Assembly: GCA_018716545.1 (NCBI GenBank)
Contig: DVJU01000235.1
Span: 1-28,930 of the forward strand
Length of the DNA: 28,930 nt
From: Scatomorpha pullicola
Lineage (GTDB): Bacteria; Bacillota; Clostridia; Oscillospirales; Oscillospiraceae
Reading direction: 5' to 3'
The position numbers and the translations under genes were made by a program. This document shows positions 6,329 through 14,340 of the stretch, piece by piece; within the stretch, counting starts at the first letter, position 1; each line of letters opens with the position of its first letter. The notes beneath the pieces were generated by a model. The model ran no database searches. It had not been told where the DNA came from and saw nothing but the letters and a program-made list of their open reading frames with translations.

Positions 6329-7603
6329 ATGGAACTCACCCGCGAGCAGCAGGACATACTAAACGGCTCCCAGGGCGAGGTCATGGCCAAGGTCATGAAA
6401 AGCCTGGTCATGTACGGCGAAACCTTCGGCGCCGACAAGATGGTGCCGGTCACCAGTGAGTACGGCCACACGGTCATCAGCTTCGGCATCGGTGTCATGA
6501 AGCCCGTGTACGACCTCTACGACCAGCTCATCGAGGCCGGCGCGCTGAGCCGGCAGAAGTTCTCCGCCGACCCCCTGCCGCTGGACAAGAACGTGCCCAG
6601 CTCGTTTTTGCAGGACTTGGTCTTCAAGCACTTCATGTACTCCCAGCAGGGCAGGTACGAAAAGCAGCTTGAAAAGCTGGGCATCATGTCCCCCGACGCC
6701 TACACCTGCGCCTGCTATCTGGACGAGGTGGGCAACAAGCCCAAGAAGGGCGACGTGCTCACCTGGGCAGAGTCCTCCGCCGTCGTCTACGCCAACAGCG
6801 TGCTCGGCGCGAGGTGCAACCGCAACTCCGGCATGCTGGAGCTGATGGGCAGCATAGTCGGCTGCACGCCGCACTTCGGCCTGCTGACCGACGACGGACG
6901 CAAGGCAGACTGGATCATCGAGGTCAGGACTGAGAAAAAGCCGGAGGCTCAGCTCCTCGGCTCGGCCATCGGCATGAAGGTGATGGAGAAGGTACCGTAC
7001 ATCAAGGGTCTGGACAAGTGGCTCGGCACCGAGCTCACAGACGACGTGTGCGCCTATCTGAAGGACTTCGGCGCGGCCACGGCCTCCAACGGCGCCGTCG
7101 GCCTCTACCACGTCGAGAACCTCACCCCCGAGGCCGTCGAGAGCGGCGAGAGCCTGATACGCGAAAACGCGCCCGTCTACGTCATAGACGACGCCGAGCT
7201 GGAGCGCGTCAAGGCCTCCTACCCCGTGGTGTGGAAGGACTTGAACGCCAAGCCCAAGCTCTGCTTCATAGGCTGCCCGCACCTCACGCTCGCCCAGCTC
7301 AAGAGCTGGACGGGGCGCATCTCCGCCGCGCTGGACGCCAACGGCCAGAAGAAGGTCACGGTGCCCACGGTCATGACCGCCGCCCCCGCCACGGTCAAGG
7401 CCTTCAAGGCCATGCCCGAGTACAAGCAGCTTGAGAGCTGCGGCGTCGTGCTCAGCTACATCTGCCCGCTGATGTACATGAACAACCCCCTCAGCGGCAA
7501 GATGCCCGTCATAACTTGCTCCAACAAGCTCAGGACATACACGACCGCGAGGTACTACACCGAAGACGAGCTCCTCGCGCAGATCACGGGAGGTGTGAAG
7601 TAA
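6329..7603 (+). CDS. Aconitase X (AcnX, DUF521) large catalytic subunit
   Basis: A 424-residue protein. The N-terminal GETFGADKMVPVTSEYGHTV matches the AcnX/DUF521 pattern (YGxxxGAxxMVPVTSAH). Conserved Cys sites follow: the GARCNRNSG segment, VGCTPHFG, CFIGCPHLTL with the GCPH motif, and ITCSNKLRTY near the end; some of these bind the iron or iron-sulfur centre. Known AcnX enzymes are dehydratases: phosphomevalonate dehydratase in archaea (separate subunits) and cis-3-hydroxy-L-proline dehydratase in proteobacteria (mostly fused). Here the subunits are separate and the substrate cannot be assigned; no mevalonate or proline genes lie nearby. Ile is mostly ATC (about 11 ATC to 6 ATA), unlike dnaX. 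AAAGGAG precedes the start; the small subunit follows with a TAATG overlap. Confidence 0.9.
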   Translation: MELTREQQDILNGSQGEVMAKVMKSLVMYGETFGADKMVPVTSEYGHTVISFGIGVMKPVYDLYDQLIEAGALSRQKFSADPLPLDKNVPSSFLQDLVFKHFMYSQQGRYEKQLEKLGIMSPDAYTCACYLDEVGNKPKKGDVLTWAESSAVVYANSVLGARCNRNSGMLELMGSIVGCTPHFGLLTDDGRKADWIIEVRTEKKPEAQLLGSAIGMKVMEKVPYIKGLDKWLGTELTDDVCAYLKDFGAATASNGAVGLYHVENLTPEAVESGESLIRENAPVYVIDDAELERVKASYPVVWKDLNAKPKLCFIGCPHLTLAQLKSWTGRISAALDANGQKKVTVPTVMTAAPATVKAFKAMPEYKQLESCGVVLSYICPLMYMNNPLSGKMPVITCSNKLRTYTTARYYTEDELLAQITGGVK

Positions 7604-8046
7604 TGGCCAGAGTATTCAAGGGCCGCCCCGTCGTCGCCGGAAGCTGCACGGCTCCCGCGCTTGTGTCCCACGGCGGCTTCAACACGCTCGCCAGCTTCCA
7701 GATGGCGATGATGTTCGGCGACAAAAAGGTCAAGTGCGGCGACCAGAACAACGCCGACCTTTACAAAAAGCCAATGAAGGGCACTGCGCTCTGCCTGCCG
7801 CAGACCATCGGCTCCACCACGGGCGGCATGGTGCTCTACACCGCCTGTGCCACCAACAATCAGCCGGCATGTATGCTGTTCTCCATGACCATCGACTCCC
7901 TCGCCGCCAGCGGCGCCATCCTGGCCGACGTCTGGACCGACGCCAAGATGCCCGTCGTAGACGAGCTGGGCGACGAGTTCCTCGACTACGTGCAGGACGG
8001 CATGACCATCACCGTCGAGCCCGACGGCACCGTGACCGTCGAGTGA
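7603..8046 (+). CDS. Aconitase X swivel-domain small subunit (DUF126)
   Basis: A 147-residue product, MARVFKGRPVVAGSCTAPALVSHGGFN..., with the DUF126 pattern: the early GxxVVxGxxxAPALVS segment, and GSTTGGMVLY, which corresponds to the GS-x-TG loop closing over the substrate. It pairs with the large subunit to form one AcnX dehydratase; in fused family members the two regions are one chain. The ATG shares its A with the TAA of the large subunit gene (TAATG), implying translational coupling and matched stoichiometry. A longer in-frame start at 7516 would overlap the large subunit and adds unrelated sequence, so I reject it. All four Ile codons are ATC. A terminator follows at once. Confidence 0.9.
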   Translation: MARVFKGRPVVAGSCTAPALVSHGGFNTLASFQMAMMFGDKKVKCGDQNNADLYKKPMKGTALCLPQTIGSTTGGMVLYTACATNNQPACMLFSMTIDSLAASGAILADVWTDAKMPVVDELGDEFLDYVQDGMTITVEPDGTVTVE

Positions 8047-8053
8047 AAAAAGC

Positions 8054-8099
8054 CCCGGCAGAGTTTCACCGCCTGCGGCGAAGCTCTGCCGGGTTTTTT
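8054..8099 (+). terminator. Rho-independent terminator of the AcnX operon
   Basis: CCCGGCAGAG (8054-8063) pairs with CTCTGCCGGG (8084-8093), followed by TTTTTT. It begins eight bases after the small subunit stop. Confidence 0.92.
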
Positions 8100-8105
8100 C
8101 AGGCA

Positions 8106-8136
8106 ATAAAAAGCCGCCGCCCGTGTGGGCGGCGGC
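8106..8136 (-). terminator. Rho-independent terminator of the leftward small membrane protein gene
   Basis: GCCGCCGCCC (8113-8122) and GGGCGGCGGC (8127-8136) form a perfect 10-bp stem with a four-base loop. On the minus strand the stem is followed by TTTTTATTG. Confidence 0.9.
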
Positions 8137-8149
8137 CATATTATTTATT

Positions 8150-8353
8150 TCAGTCAACAGGCTGGCTGCCATAGTCCTTCTCGTCGTCGGGGTTCTTCAC
8201 AAGCCCGCCGCCGAATTCGGCCACCAGCGCGACCACAACGCCTATCGCGGCAAACAGTCCGCCGAGATAGAGCATCAGTGCATACTCCATGCCAACGATA
8301 GCGCAGAAGACGCCAGCCAGCAACATCGCAATACTAAAGAACATGTCCTTCAT
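8150..8353 (-). CDS. Small two-helix membrane protein, family unknown
   Basis: A 67-residue product starting MKDMFFSIAMLLAGVFCAIV, with two predicted membrane helices (about 4-20 and 25-47) and a polar tail KNPDDEKDYGSQPVD. This ATG has a GGAGGTAA site eight bases upstream; the longer frame starting at 8413 overlaps the -10 box and is rejected. It is a single-gene transcript with a near-consensus promoter (8401-8429) and its own terminator (8106-8136). No function can be assigned. In size and topology it resembles the peptide at 6095-6322, but I see no clear sequence identity. Confidence 0.8.
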   Translation of the reverse strand: MKDMFFSIAMLLAGVFCAIVGMEYALMLYLGGLFAAIGVVVALVAEFGGGLVKNPDDEKDYGSQPVD

Positions 8354-8400
8354 CTGTATTACCTCCATTTTTATTGCGGCTCTCGTCGCTTTCTGTGTTA

Positions 8401-8429
8401 AATATATCACCATCTTGTGAATTTGTCAA
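8401..8429 (-). promoter_or_regulatory. Near-consensus promoter of the small membrane protein gene
   Basis: On the minus strand a perfect TTGACA (8424-8429), a 17-bp spacer and TATATT (8401-8406). It lies 48 bp upstream of the ATG at 8353 and predicts strong constitutive expression. Confidence 0.92.
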
Positions 8430-8471
8430 CAATTAAATGAAATCTTTTTTGTTAATTTATTATTAGCAGTG

Positions 8472-8506
8472 AAAAACCGGGAATCGGCGCGCCGATTCCC
8501 GGTTTT
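8472..8506 (-). terminator. Terminator at the end of ftsZ and the dcw cluster
   Basis: A perfect 26-base palindrome (8477-8502, half-site CCGGGAATCGGCG) is flanked by AAAAA/TTTT, so on the minus strand a long stem is followed by TTTTTC. It starts about 30 bases after the ftsZ stop. Confidence 0.9.
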
Positions 8507-8535
8507 AAGGACATTTTTTAAACTTTTACGCGGCT

Positions 8536-9678
8536 TCAACGGGAGTTGAAGATTTTGAAAATGGTGTCGTAGGGGTCCTCGTCGTTGCTGCCGGACTGGG
8601 CGGGAGCGGCCTCCTCCGCGGGGGCGGCGGGGGCGGGATTGCTCGCGGCCTGCTGCCTGGCGCTGCTGTAGAGGCCGTCGGCGGCGGCGTTCTTGGCGGG
8701 CTGCTCCGCAGTGGCGGGGCGACCCTCCTCAAAGCCGGTGGCGATGACGATGACGCGGATCTCGTCCTCGAGGGAGTTGTCGAAGGTGGCGCCGAAGATG
8801 ATGTTGGCGTCGGGGTGCGCGGCCTCCTGGACGAGGTTCGCGGCGGCCTCGACGTCGTCGAGACCCATGTCCTCGCTGCCGGTGACGTTTATCAGCACGC
8901 CGTGCGCGCCGTTGATGCTGGTCTCCATGAGCGGGCTGGAGACGGCCATCTTCGCGGCCTCCTCGGCCTTGCCCTTGCCCACGGCGTGACCCACGCCCAT
9001 GTGCGCGAAGCCCGCGTCCTTCATGATGGTGGTGACGTCGGCGAAGTCGAGGTTGATGAAGCCGGTGTTCTTGATGAGGTCGGATATACTGGTGACGGCC
9101 TGACGCAGCACGTCGTCGGCTATCTCAAAGGCGTTGGCCAGGGTGACCTTCTGGTCGGTGGCGTACTTGAGACGGTCGTTGGGGATGATAAGCAGGGAGT
9201 CGACCTTGCCCAGCAGGCTCTGTATGCCGGCCTCGGCCTGGTCCATGCGGCGCTTGCCCTCGAACTTGAAGGGCTTGGTGACGACGCCTACGGTCAGCGC
9301 GCCGGCCTCGCGAGCGATCTCGGCGACGATGGGAGCCGCGCCGGTGCCCGTGCCGCCGCCCATGCCGGCGGTGATGAACACCATATCCGCATCCTCGATG
9401 CTCTTGGCTATCTCGTTGCGGCTCTCCTCAGCGCTCTTTTTGCCCATATCGGGGTCGGAGCCCGCGCCCTGGCCGTGGGTAAGCTTCTCGCCTATCTGGA
9501 TCTTCTGATCGGCATTGGAGACGGCGAGAGCCTGCTTGTCCGTGTTCACCGAAATGAACTCCACGCCCTGCGTGCCGGACTTGACCATACGGTTGACAAC
9601 ATTATTGCCGGCTCCGCCCACGCCTAGAACCTTCAGAGTGACGACATTCTCGGGGCCGGTTTCGGATTTGTAAGACAT
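8536..9678 (-). CDS. ftsZ: Cell division protein FtsZ
   Basis: Tubulin-like GTPase that forms the cytokinetic ring. It has 380 residues from MSYKSETGPENVVTLKVLG; GGGAGG lies upstream of this ATG, while longer in-frame starts run into the promoter. The GTP-binding motif GGGTGTG is at 107-113, early GVGGAGNN at 19-26, and the T7 loop NLDFADV follows near 205. The Ala/Pro-rich linker (about 320-365) leads to the tail DEDPYDTIFKIFNSR. That tail departs from the usual C-terminal peptide form (DIPxFLR), which binds FtsA, SepF and others; ftsA is not in this cluster, so the tail may match a different anchor. Ile is almost all ATC, typical of high expression. It has its own promoter and closes the dcw cluster. 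Confidence 0.97.
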   Translation of the reverse strand: MSYKSETGPENVVTLKVLGVGGAGNNVVNRMVKSGTQGVEFISVNTDKQALAVSNADQKIQIGEKLTHGQGAGSDPDMGKKSAEESRNEIAKSIEDADMVFITAGMGGGTGTGAAPIVAEIAREAGALTVGVVTKPFKFEGKRRMDQAEAGIQSLLGKVDSLLIIPNDRLKYATDQKVTLANAFEIADDVLRQAVTSISDLIKNTGFINLDFADVTTIMKDAGFAHMGVGHAVGKGKAEEAAKMAVSSPLMETSINGAHGVLINVTGSEDMGLDDVEAAANLVQEAAHPDANIIFGATFDNSLEDEIRVIVIATGFEEGRPATAEQPAKNAAADGLYSSARQQAASNPAPAAPAEEAAPAQSGSNDEDPYDTIFKIFNSR

Positions 9679-9759
9679 AGTCGGTGCCTCCCTCATATCT
9701 TTTGAGACGCCGGGAGCGTTTGTCCGCCCCGTGCGCGTTTTGTTTCTTCTTCTACTCAT

Positions 9760-9786
9760 ATTATATCTTTTCCTAAGTTCGGTCAA
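9760..9786 (-). promoter_or_regulatory. Internal promoter for ftsZ
   Basis: On the minus strand TTGACC (9781-9786) lies 15 bp before a perfect TATAAT (9760-9765); shifting to TAATAT gives the usual 17 bp. It sits in the 172-base gap between ftsQ and ftsZ and would give ftsZ extra transcription beyond the cluster promoter, with a leader of about 75 bases. Confidence 0.75.
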
Positions 9787-9850
9787 CTATTTTTTGTTTC
9801 CATAGCGTAAATTTCGGATATTTTTTCATTCCGTCCGAGCCAAACGCAGC

Positions 9851-10612
9851 TCAGAACGGGGAAAATGTTACGCCCTCGCCGGCCGCGCTTATGTCCAGCG
9901 TGCCTCGGTCGGCGCTCGTGAGCTGGCTTACGGCGCTCACGAGCTTGCCGAACTGGTAGTCTATCGTCTCCTCGCTGCCGAACAGCACGGTGAAGCGCCC
10001 GTCCATGCTCATGACCGGGGCGGAGACGTCCGTGAGGTCGATGTAGTCTATCGTTCCGGCCAGGCCGCGGCGCTGAATCTGGTCGAGCATCTCGGCCAGG
10101 GTCGTCACCGCCTGCGCCTCGCTGTCGCCCTCGGAGACTAGGGTGTCGCCGACAGACGGGTTCACGGGCGTGAGTCCGCTCACACGTATGAGCGACGCCG
10201 TGTCGGCGCTGTCGCCCTGGGTGAGCACCTTGCAGCTCCTGTCTATTATCCAGCGCTGCCCCTCCAGCTCCACCCAGGCGAGCGCCTGGCTCTCGGTTAT
10301 CTCTATTATGACCGTGCCGGGCAGCTGTGTGGCTATCTCGACGCTCTCCACGTACGGGAGCTTTGCCATGATGCCGCTGACGGCGGAGAAGCGGTTTATG
10401 AAAAAGAGGTTGTCGCCCTCCTCTATGCCCGCGGCCTGTATGACCTCCTGCGATGTATAGTGCGTGTTGCCGGTGACCTCTATGCTGCCTACCTGCAGGA
10501 AAATACTCACGATGAATATGAGCACTACGCAGCCGAGCAGGAACTTCGCCGGGCCGATAGCGGCGCTTTTAGCCGATATTCTTTTCCTCAGCGGGTCGGT
10601 CTGCTTCGCCAT
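9851..10612 (-). CDS. ftsQ: Cell division protein FtsQ/DivIB
   Basis: A 253-residue bitopic membrane protein. It has a short basic cytoplasmic N-terminus (about 1-22), one membrane helix (FLLGCVVLIFIVSIFLQVG, about 24-42), then a POTRA domain starting SIEVTGNTHYTSQEVIQAAGIEEGDNLFFIN, and a beta domain with LPGTVIIEITESQALAWVE. FtsQ/DivIB bridges FtsL/DivIC with the septal synthase. An AAAGGAT site lies upstream. It follows murA by 17 bases. The C-terminus is short, without a long tail. Identity by family pattern and context. Confidence 0.92.
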   Translation of the reverse strand: MAKQTDPLRKRISAKSAAIGPAKFLLGCVVLIFIVSIFLQVGSIEVTGNTHYTSQEVIQAAGIEEGDNLFFINRFSAVSGIMAKLPYVESVEIATQLPGTVIIEITESQALAWVELEGQRWIIDRSCKVLTQGDSADTASLIRVSGLTPVNPSVGDTLVSEGDSEAQAVTTLAEMLDQIQRRGLAGTIDYIDLTDVSAPVMSMDGRFTVLFGSEETIDYQFGKLVSAVSQLTSADRGTLDISAAGEGVTFSPF

Positions 10613-10629
10613 TTCATCAATCCTTTGTG

Positions 10630-11892
10630 TTACTGTTCACTCAGCCTTATGTCCGCGCCCAGCGCGGCAAGGCGCTCGTCAAAGCTCTCGTATCCGCGCT
10701 CTACGTGGCCGGAGTCCAATATGTCCGTCTCGCCCTCGGCGGAGAGCGCCGCTATCATCAGCGCCGCGCCGCCTCGCAGGTCGGTGGCCACCGTCGGCGC
10801 GCCGTGCAGGACTTCCACGCCCGTCACAACGGCCACGCGGCCTTCGGTATGTATCCTCGCGCCCAGGCGCTGCAGCTCCTCCGTGAAGCGGAAGCGGTTC
10901 TGGAACACGTTCTCCACGAACACGCTGGTGCCCCGCGCCTTGAGGCAGGCGGCCAGCATCAGCGGCTGCGCGTCCGTCGGGAAGCCCGGGTACGGCCCAG
11001 TTATGACGGGCATCGGCGCTTTGAGGTTCCCCCCTGAACGCAGCCGCACGCTCGAGCTGTTCGACATTATATCACATCCGCACTCGGAAAGCGAGTGCAG
11101 AACCGTAGAAAAATGTCTCGGCTCCACGGCGCGCAGCTCCACGTCTCCGCCGGCCGCGGCGCAGGCGCACAGCAGCGTCGAGGAGACGATGCGATCCGGC
11201 ATTATCCTGTGCCCCACGCGGAAGGGCTCGAGCTTCTTCCCGCGCACGCGCACCGTGGCGCTGCCCGCGCCGGTGACGTCCGCGCCCAGGGTCTGCAAAA
11301 AGGTCTGCAGCTCGGTTATCTCCGGCTCTCGCGCGGCGTTCATGATCACCGTCTCGCCCTCGGCGGCGCAGGCCGCCAGCATGGCGTTCTCGGTCGCGCC
11401 GACGCTGGGCATGGGCAGGGCTATGCCCGCGCCGTGAAGCCCGCTCGGGGCGGAGCATATCAAATCCCCGCCGCGCTCGTCGATCTCCGCGCCGAGCGCC
11501 CTGAGAGCCATCAGGTGGAGGTCTATCGGCCTCGGACCGAGCTCGCAGCCTCCGGGCATGCTCAGCCGCGCGTGCCCGCAGCGGGCGAGCAGCGCGCCCA
11601 GGAATATGACCGAGCTGCGCAGCTCGCGCATCAGCGAGTGCGGTATCTCGCTGCGGCTCATCGGTCTGGAGTCTATGTACACGGCGTCGCCCTCACGCTC
11701 GACCGAGCAGCCCAGGCCGCGCAGGATGCGTATCGTAGTGTTCACGTCGCGCAGTGTCGGGACGTTCAAAAGCTCGGTCTCGCCCGGGGCGAGCACGCTG
11801 GCCGCCATGATGGGCAGCACTGCGTTTTTGGCGCCCTGGACGGTGACGCTGCCGGACAGCCGGTTGCCTCCGGCTATGTGCCAAACGCTCAT
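10630..11892 (-). CDS. murA: UDP-N-acetylglucosamine 1-carboxyvinyltransferase
   Basis: Transfers enolpyruvate from PEP to UDP-GlcNAc, the first committed step of peptidoglycan synthesis in the cytosol. The 420 residues match the family length. The N-terminus has the signature LSGSVTVQGAKNAVLPIMAA with the substrate-binding Lys-Asn pair (KN, 22-23). The catalytic loop SMPGGCELGPRPID contains Cys116, equivalent to E. coli Cys115, the fosfomycin target, so intrinsic resistance by Cys-to-Asp change is not expected. GGGGGAGAGG precedes the start but may be sequestered by an upstream CTCCCCC. It lies between murG and ftsQ. Confidence 0.97.
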   Translation of the reverse strand: MSVWHIAGGNRLSGSVTVQGAKNAVLPIMAASVLAPGETELLNVPTLRDVNTTIRILRGLGCSVEREGDAVYIDSRPMSRSEIPHSLMRELRSSVIFLGALLARCGHARLSMPGGCELGPRPIDLHLMALRALGAEIDERGGDLICSAPSGLHGAGIALPMPSVGATENAMLAACAAEGETVIMNAAREPEITELQTFLQTLGADVTGAGSATVRVRGKKLEPFRVGHRIMPDRIVSSTLLCACAAAGGDVELRAVEPRHFSTVLHSLSECGCDIMSNSSSVRLRSGGNLKAPMPVITGPYPGFPTDAQPLMLAACLKARGTSVFVENVFQNRFRFTEELQRLGARIHTEGRVAVVTGVEVLHGAPTVATDLRGGAALMIAALSAEGETDILDSGHVERGYESFDERLAALGADIRLSEQ

Positions 11893-11897
11893 TTCCT

Positions 11898-11939
11898 CTC
11901 CCCCAAATAGCAGATTCAGGCCATACTATGCCGGGGGAG
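11898..11939 (-). promoter_or_regulatory. Possible hairpin covering the murA ribosome binding site
   Basis: CTCCCCC, transcribed from 11939-11933, is fully complementary to GGGGGAG from 11904-11898, which is the core of the murA ribosome site. The loop is 28 bases. It occupies most of the 56-base murG-murA gap and could dampen or gate murA translation. No T-run is present. Confidence 0.4.
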
Positions 11940-11948
11940 CTGGATTTG

Positions 11949-13082
11949 TTATTTTGCCGCGTGCTTCTCCGCGAGGCCGAGGACTATGCCGGCGATCCTG
12001 TCCGTGGCGTCCGGCAGGCCGAGGGAGCGCATCTTTCTGCTCATGTCCTCAAGCGTCTCGGGGTGGTGCAGCAGCTCGCTGACCAGGCCGAGCAAGCTGT
12101 CGGCGGTGAACTCCGGCTCCAGCAGGAGCTTGGCGCCGCCGGCCTCTGCGAGGACGCGGGCGTTCTTCTCCTGGTGGTTGTTCGTGACGTGCGGGCTGGG
12201 TATCAGCACGGCGGGCTTGCCCATGGCCGTCAGCTCCGCCAGAGTGCTGGCTCCGGCGCGGCACATGACCAGGTCGGCCGCCGCCATGACCAGGGGCATG
12301 TCGTAGATGTACTCGCGCACGTCCATGCCCAGCTTCTCATAGCCGGGCTTCTCCTTCGCGAGCTTGTCGGTCATCTGCTTGTACCAGGCCTTGCCGGTGG
12401 AGTGGATGATGCCGAAGAAGGGGTTGGCGCAGGCGCGGACGATGAAGTCAGTCATGATCTCGTTCATGTGTCCCGCGCCCAGGCTGCCCCAGACGCTGGC
12501 CACCAGGGGTTTGTCCTCCGGCAGTCCCAGCGCGCGGCGGGCGGCGAGCTTGTCCGCGTTCAGGAATTCGCCCCTGACGGGCGTGCCGGTGACCACGACG
12601 CGCTCGGGGTGCTTGTAGTTGGCGCGGCTCTCCTCAAAGCCGACCATGATGGCGTCCACGCTGCCCTCCAGCATCTTGGTGGTCAGGCCGGGGACGGCGT
12701 TGCTCTCGTGCACGGCGGTGGGTATCCCAAGCTCGTGCGCCGCGCGGAGCACCGGAAAACAGACATAGCCGCCCGTGCCAACGGCGACGTCCGGCTTGAA
12801 CTCACGCAGTATGCGCTTTGCCTCTCCGGTGGAGGTCACAACGTTTTTCAGCGTGGTAAGGTTGTGCTTTATGTCCTCCATGGAGAAGCCGCGGTGGATG
12901 TTTGTGATGCGCACGGTCCTTATCTCGTAGCCCGCGCGCGGCACGAGGTCGGTCTCCATGCGCCCTTCGGCGCCGATGAACAAAAACTCGGCGTCCGGCA
13001 TGGCCGCCTTGATAGCGCCCGCCACGGCGAGCGCCGGATTTATGTGCCCCGCGGTTCCGCCGCAGGTAAAGAGGAATTTCAT
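11949..13082 (-). CDS. murG: UDP-GlcNAc:lipid I N-acetylglucosaminyltransferase
   Basis: Peripheral inner-leaflet glycosyltransferase that adds GlcNAc to lipid I to give lipid II. It has 377 residues and starts MKFLFTCGGTAGHINPALAVA, with the lipid-binding loop GGTAGHINPA (8-17). The linker and nucleotide-binding C-terminal half has CRAGASTLAELTAMGKPAVLIPSP, the UDP-GlcNAc loop with its conserved Glu. GGAGGTTG precedes the ATG. It follows ftsW by 70 bases. Confidence 0.97.
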   Translation of the reverse strand: MKFLFTCGGTAGHINPALAVAGAIKAAMPDAEFLFIGAEGRMETDLVPRAGYEIRTVRITNIHRGFSMEDIKHNLTTLKNVVTSTGEAKRILREFKPDVAVGTGGYVCFPVLRAAHELGIPTAVHESNAVPGLTTKMLEGSVDAIMVGFEESRANYKHPERVVVTGTPVRGEFLNADKLAARRALGLPEDKPLVASVWGSLGAGHMNEIMTDFIVRACANPFFGIIHSTGKAWYKQMTDKLAKEKPGYEKLGMDVREYIYDMPLVMAAADLVMCRAGASTLAELTAMGKPAVLIPSPHVTNNHQEKNARVLAEAGGAKLLLEPEFTADSLLGLVSELLHHPETLEDMSRKMRSLGLPDATDRIAGIVLGLAEKHAAK

Positions 13083-13152
13083 GTGACAACCTCCGATTCT
13101 ATTTCGCGGGGGCAGACCCGCTTGCGCGGACGACCCGCCCCACGGCGGATTT

Positions 13153-14304
13153 TCACAGCTTCACGTCTCTCGACGCGCTGAGTATTATTCCCATCTCGGC
13201 CAGCTGGATCAGCAGTGCAGTGCCTCCGTAGGAGAAAAAGGGCAGCGATATGCCCGTACAGGGAACAAGGTTGGTGACGACCGCGACGTTGAGTATCACC
13301 TGTATCGCCAGCAGCGTGGTGATGCCCGCGGTCACCAGGAAGGAAAACCGGTCGCGCATGTGCAGCGCGAGGTAATACCCGCGGATAATGAGCGCGGCGA
13401 ACAGCAGCAGTATGGCCACGGCTCCGGCGAAGCCCAGCTCCTCGCACACGACGGCGAAGATGAAGTCGTTGTGCTCCTCCGGCAGGTACATGTATGTCTG
13501 CCTGCCCTGCCCCAGACCCAGGCCGAAAAGCCCGCCCGAGCCGATGGAGTAGAGCGACTGCACTATCTGATACCCGTCGCCGCTGGTGTTCGCAAAGGGG
13601 TCGAGCCAGGTGCTTATGCGCCCCGAGGCGTAGGGGAAAAACGTGATTATCACGCCCAGCGCCGCAAGCGCGCCAACGCCCACGCCGATGAACCAGCGCA
13701 GCTTCACCCCGCCCAGAAAGAGCATCACGCCGCCTATCGCGATTATGATTATCGCCGCGGAGAAGTGCGGCTCGAGCACCAGCAGGCCGACTATCAGCAG
13801 CAGTATCGCCGCAAAGGGCAGTATGCCGTAGCGGAACGTGCTCATGGCCGCCTTGTACTTGCAGATGAGCGCGGAGAAGTAGAGTATCACCGCGACCTTC
13901 GCTATCTCCGAGGGCTGGAAGGTGGTGAAGCCCAGGTCTATCCAGCGCTTCGCGTCGCCCTGGGACACGCCTATCACCGGCACCAGCGCCAGCAGAACCA
14001 CGGCAGCCGCCAGCAGCGGGAAGCTCATGCGCCGGTAGAACGCCATGGGAAAGCGCGAGAGCACGAACATGGCGGCGGTGCCGCCGATGGCGAATCCCAG
14101 CTGGCGCATGAAATAGTACGCCGCGTTGTGTCCGGTGGACGCACTGTAATACGCCCTGGCGTAGCTCGCCGAGAGCACCATCACAACCCCGATGGTCAAC
14201 AGCAGCAGCGTCAGCGCCGTGAACGGGAGGTCTATGCTCCCTCTCGCCGCGCGCTTTCTCTCTCGTAAGGGTTCCGGCGCGAGCCGCGCCCCGGCGTACT
14301 CCAT
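13153..14304 (-). CDS. ftsW: SEDS-family septal peptidoglycan polymerase FtsW
   Basis: A 383-residue multi-pass protein with about ten hydrophobic helices. SEDS proteins polymerise lipid II with a partner class B PBP, here probably the ftsI product. Conserved elements are SEIAKVAVILY, the fourth external loop YLPEEHNDFIFAVVCEELG with the essential Asp, and the closing CTGISLPFFSYGGTALL. The loop that reads EPDxGT in many homologs is EPHFSA here, as in several Clostridia by my recollection. GGGAGGGT precedes the start. SpoVE is a close paralog; dcw position and the single copy here favour FtsW. Confidence 0.94.
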   Translation of the reverse strand: MEYAGARLAPEPLRERKRAARGSIDLPFTALTLLLLTIGVVMVLSASYARAYYSASTGHNAAYYFMRQLGFAIGGTAAMFVLSRFPMAFYRRMSFPLLAAAVVLLALVPVIGVSQGDAKRWIDLGFTTFQPSEIAKVAVILYFSALICKYKAAMSTFRYGILPFAAILLLIVGLLVLEPHFSAAIIIIAIGGVMLFLGGVKLRWFIGVGVGALAALGVIITFFPYASGRISTWLDPFANTSGDGYQIVQSLYSIGSGGLFGLGLGQGRQTYMYLPEEHNDFIFAVVCEELGFAGAVAILLLFAALIIRGYYLALHMRDRFSFLVTAGITTLLAIQVILNVAVVTNLVPCTGISLPFFSYGGTALLIQLAEMGIILSASRDVKL

Positions 14305-14340
14305 AGCACCCTCCCGGAGAATAATAGATTTAGTTCTGTT

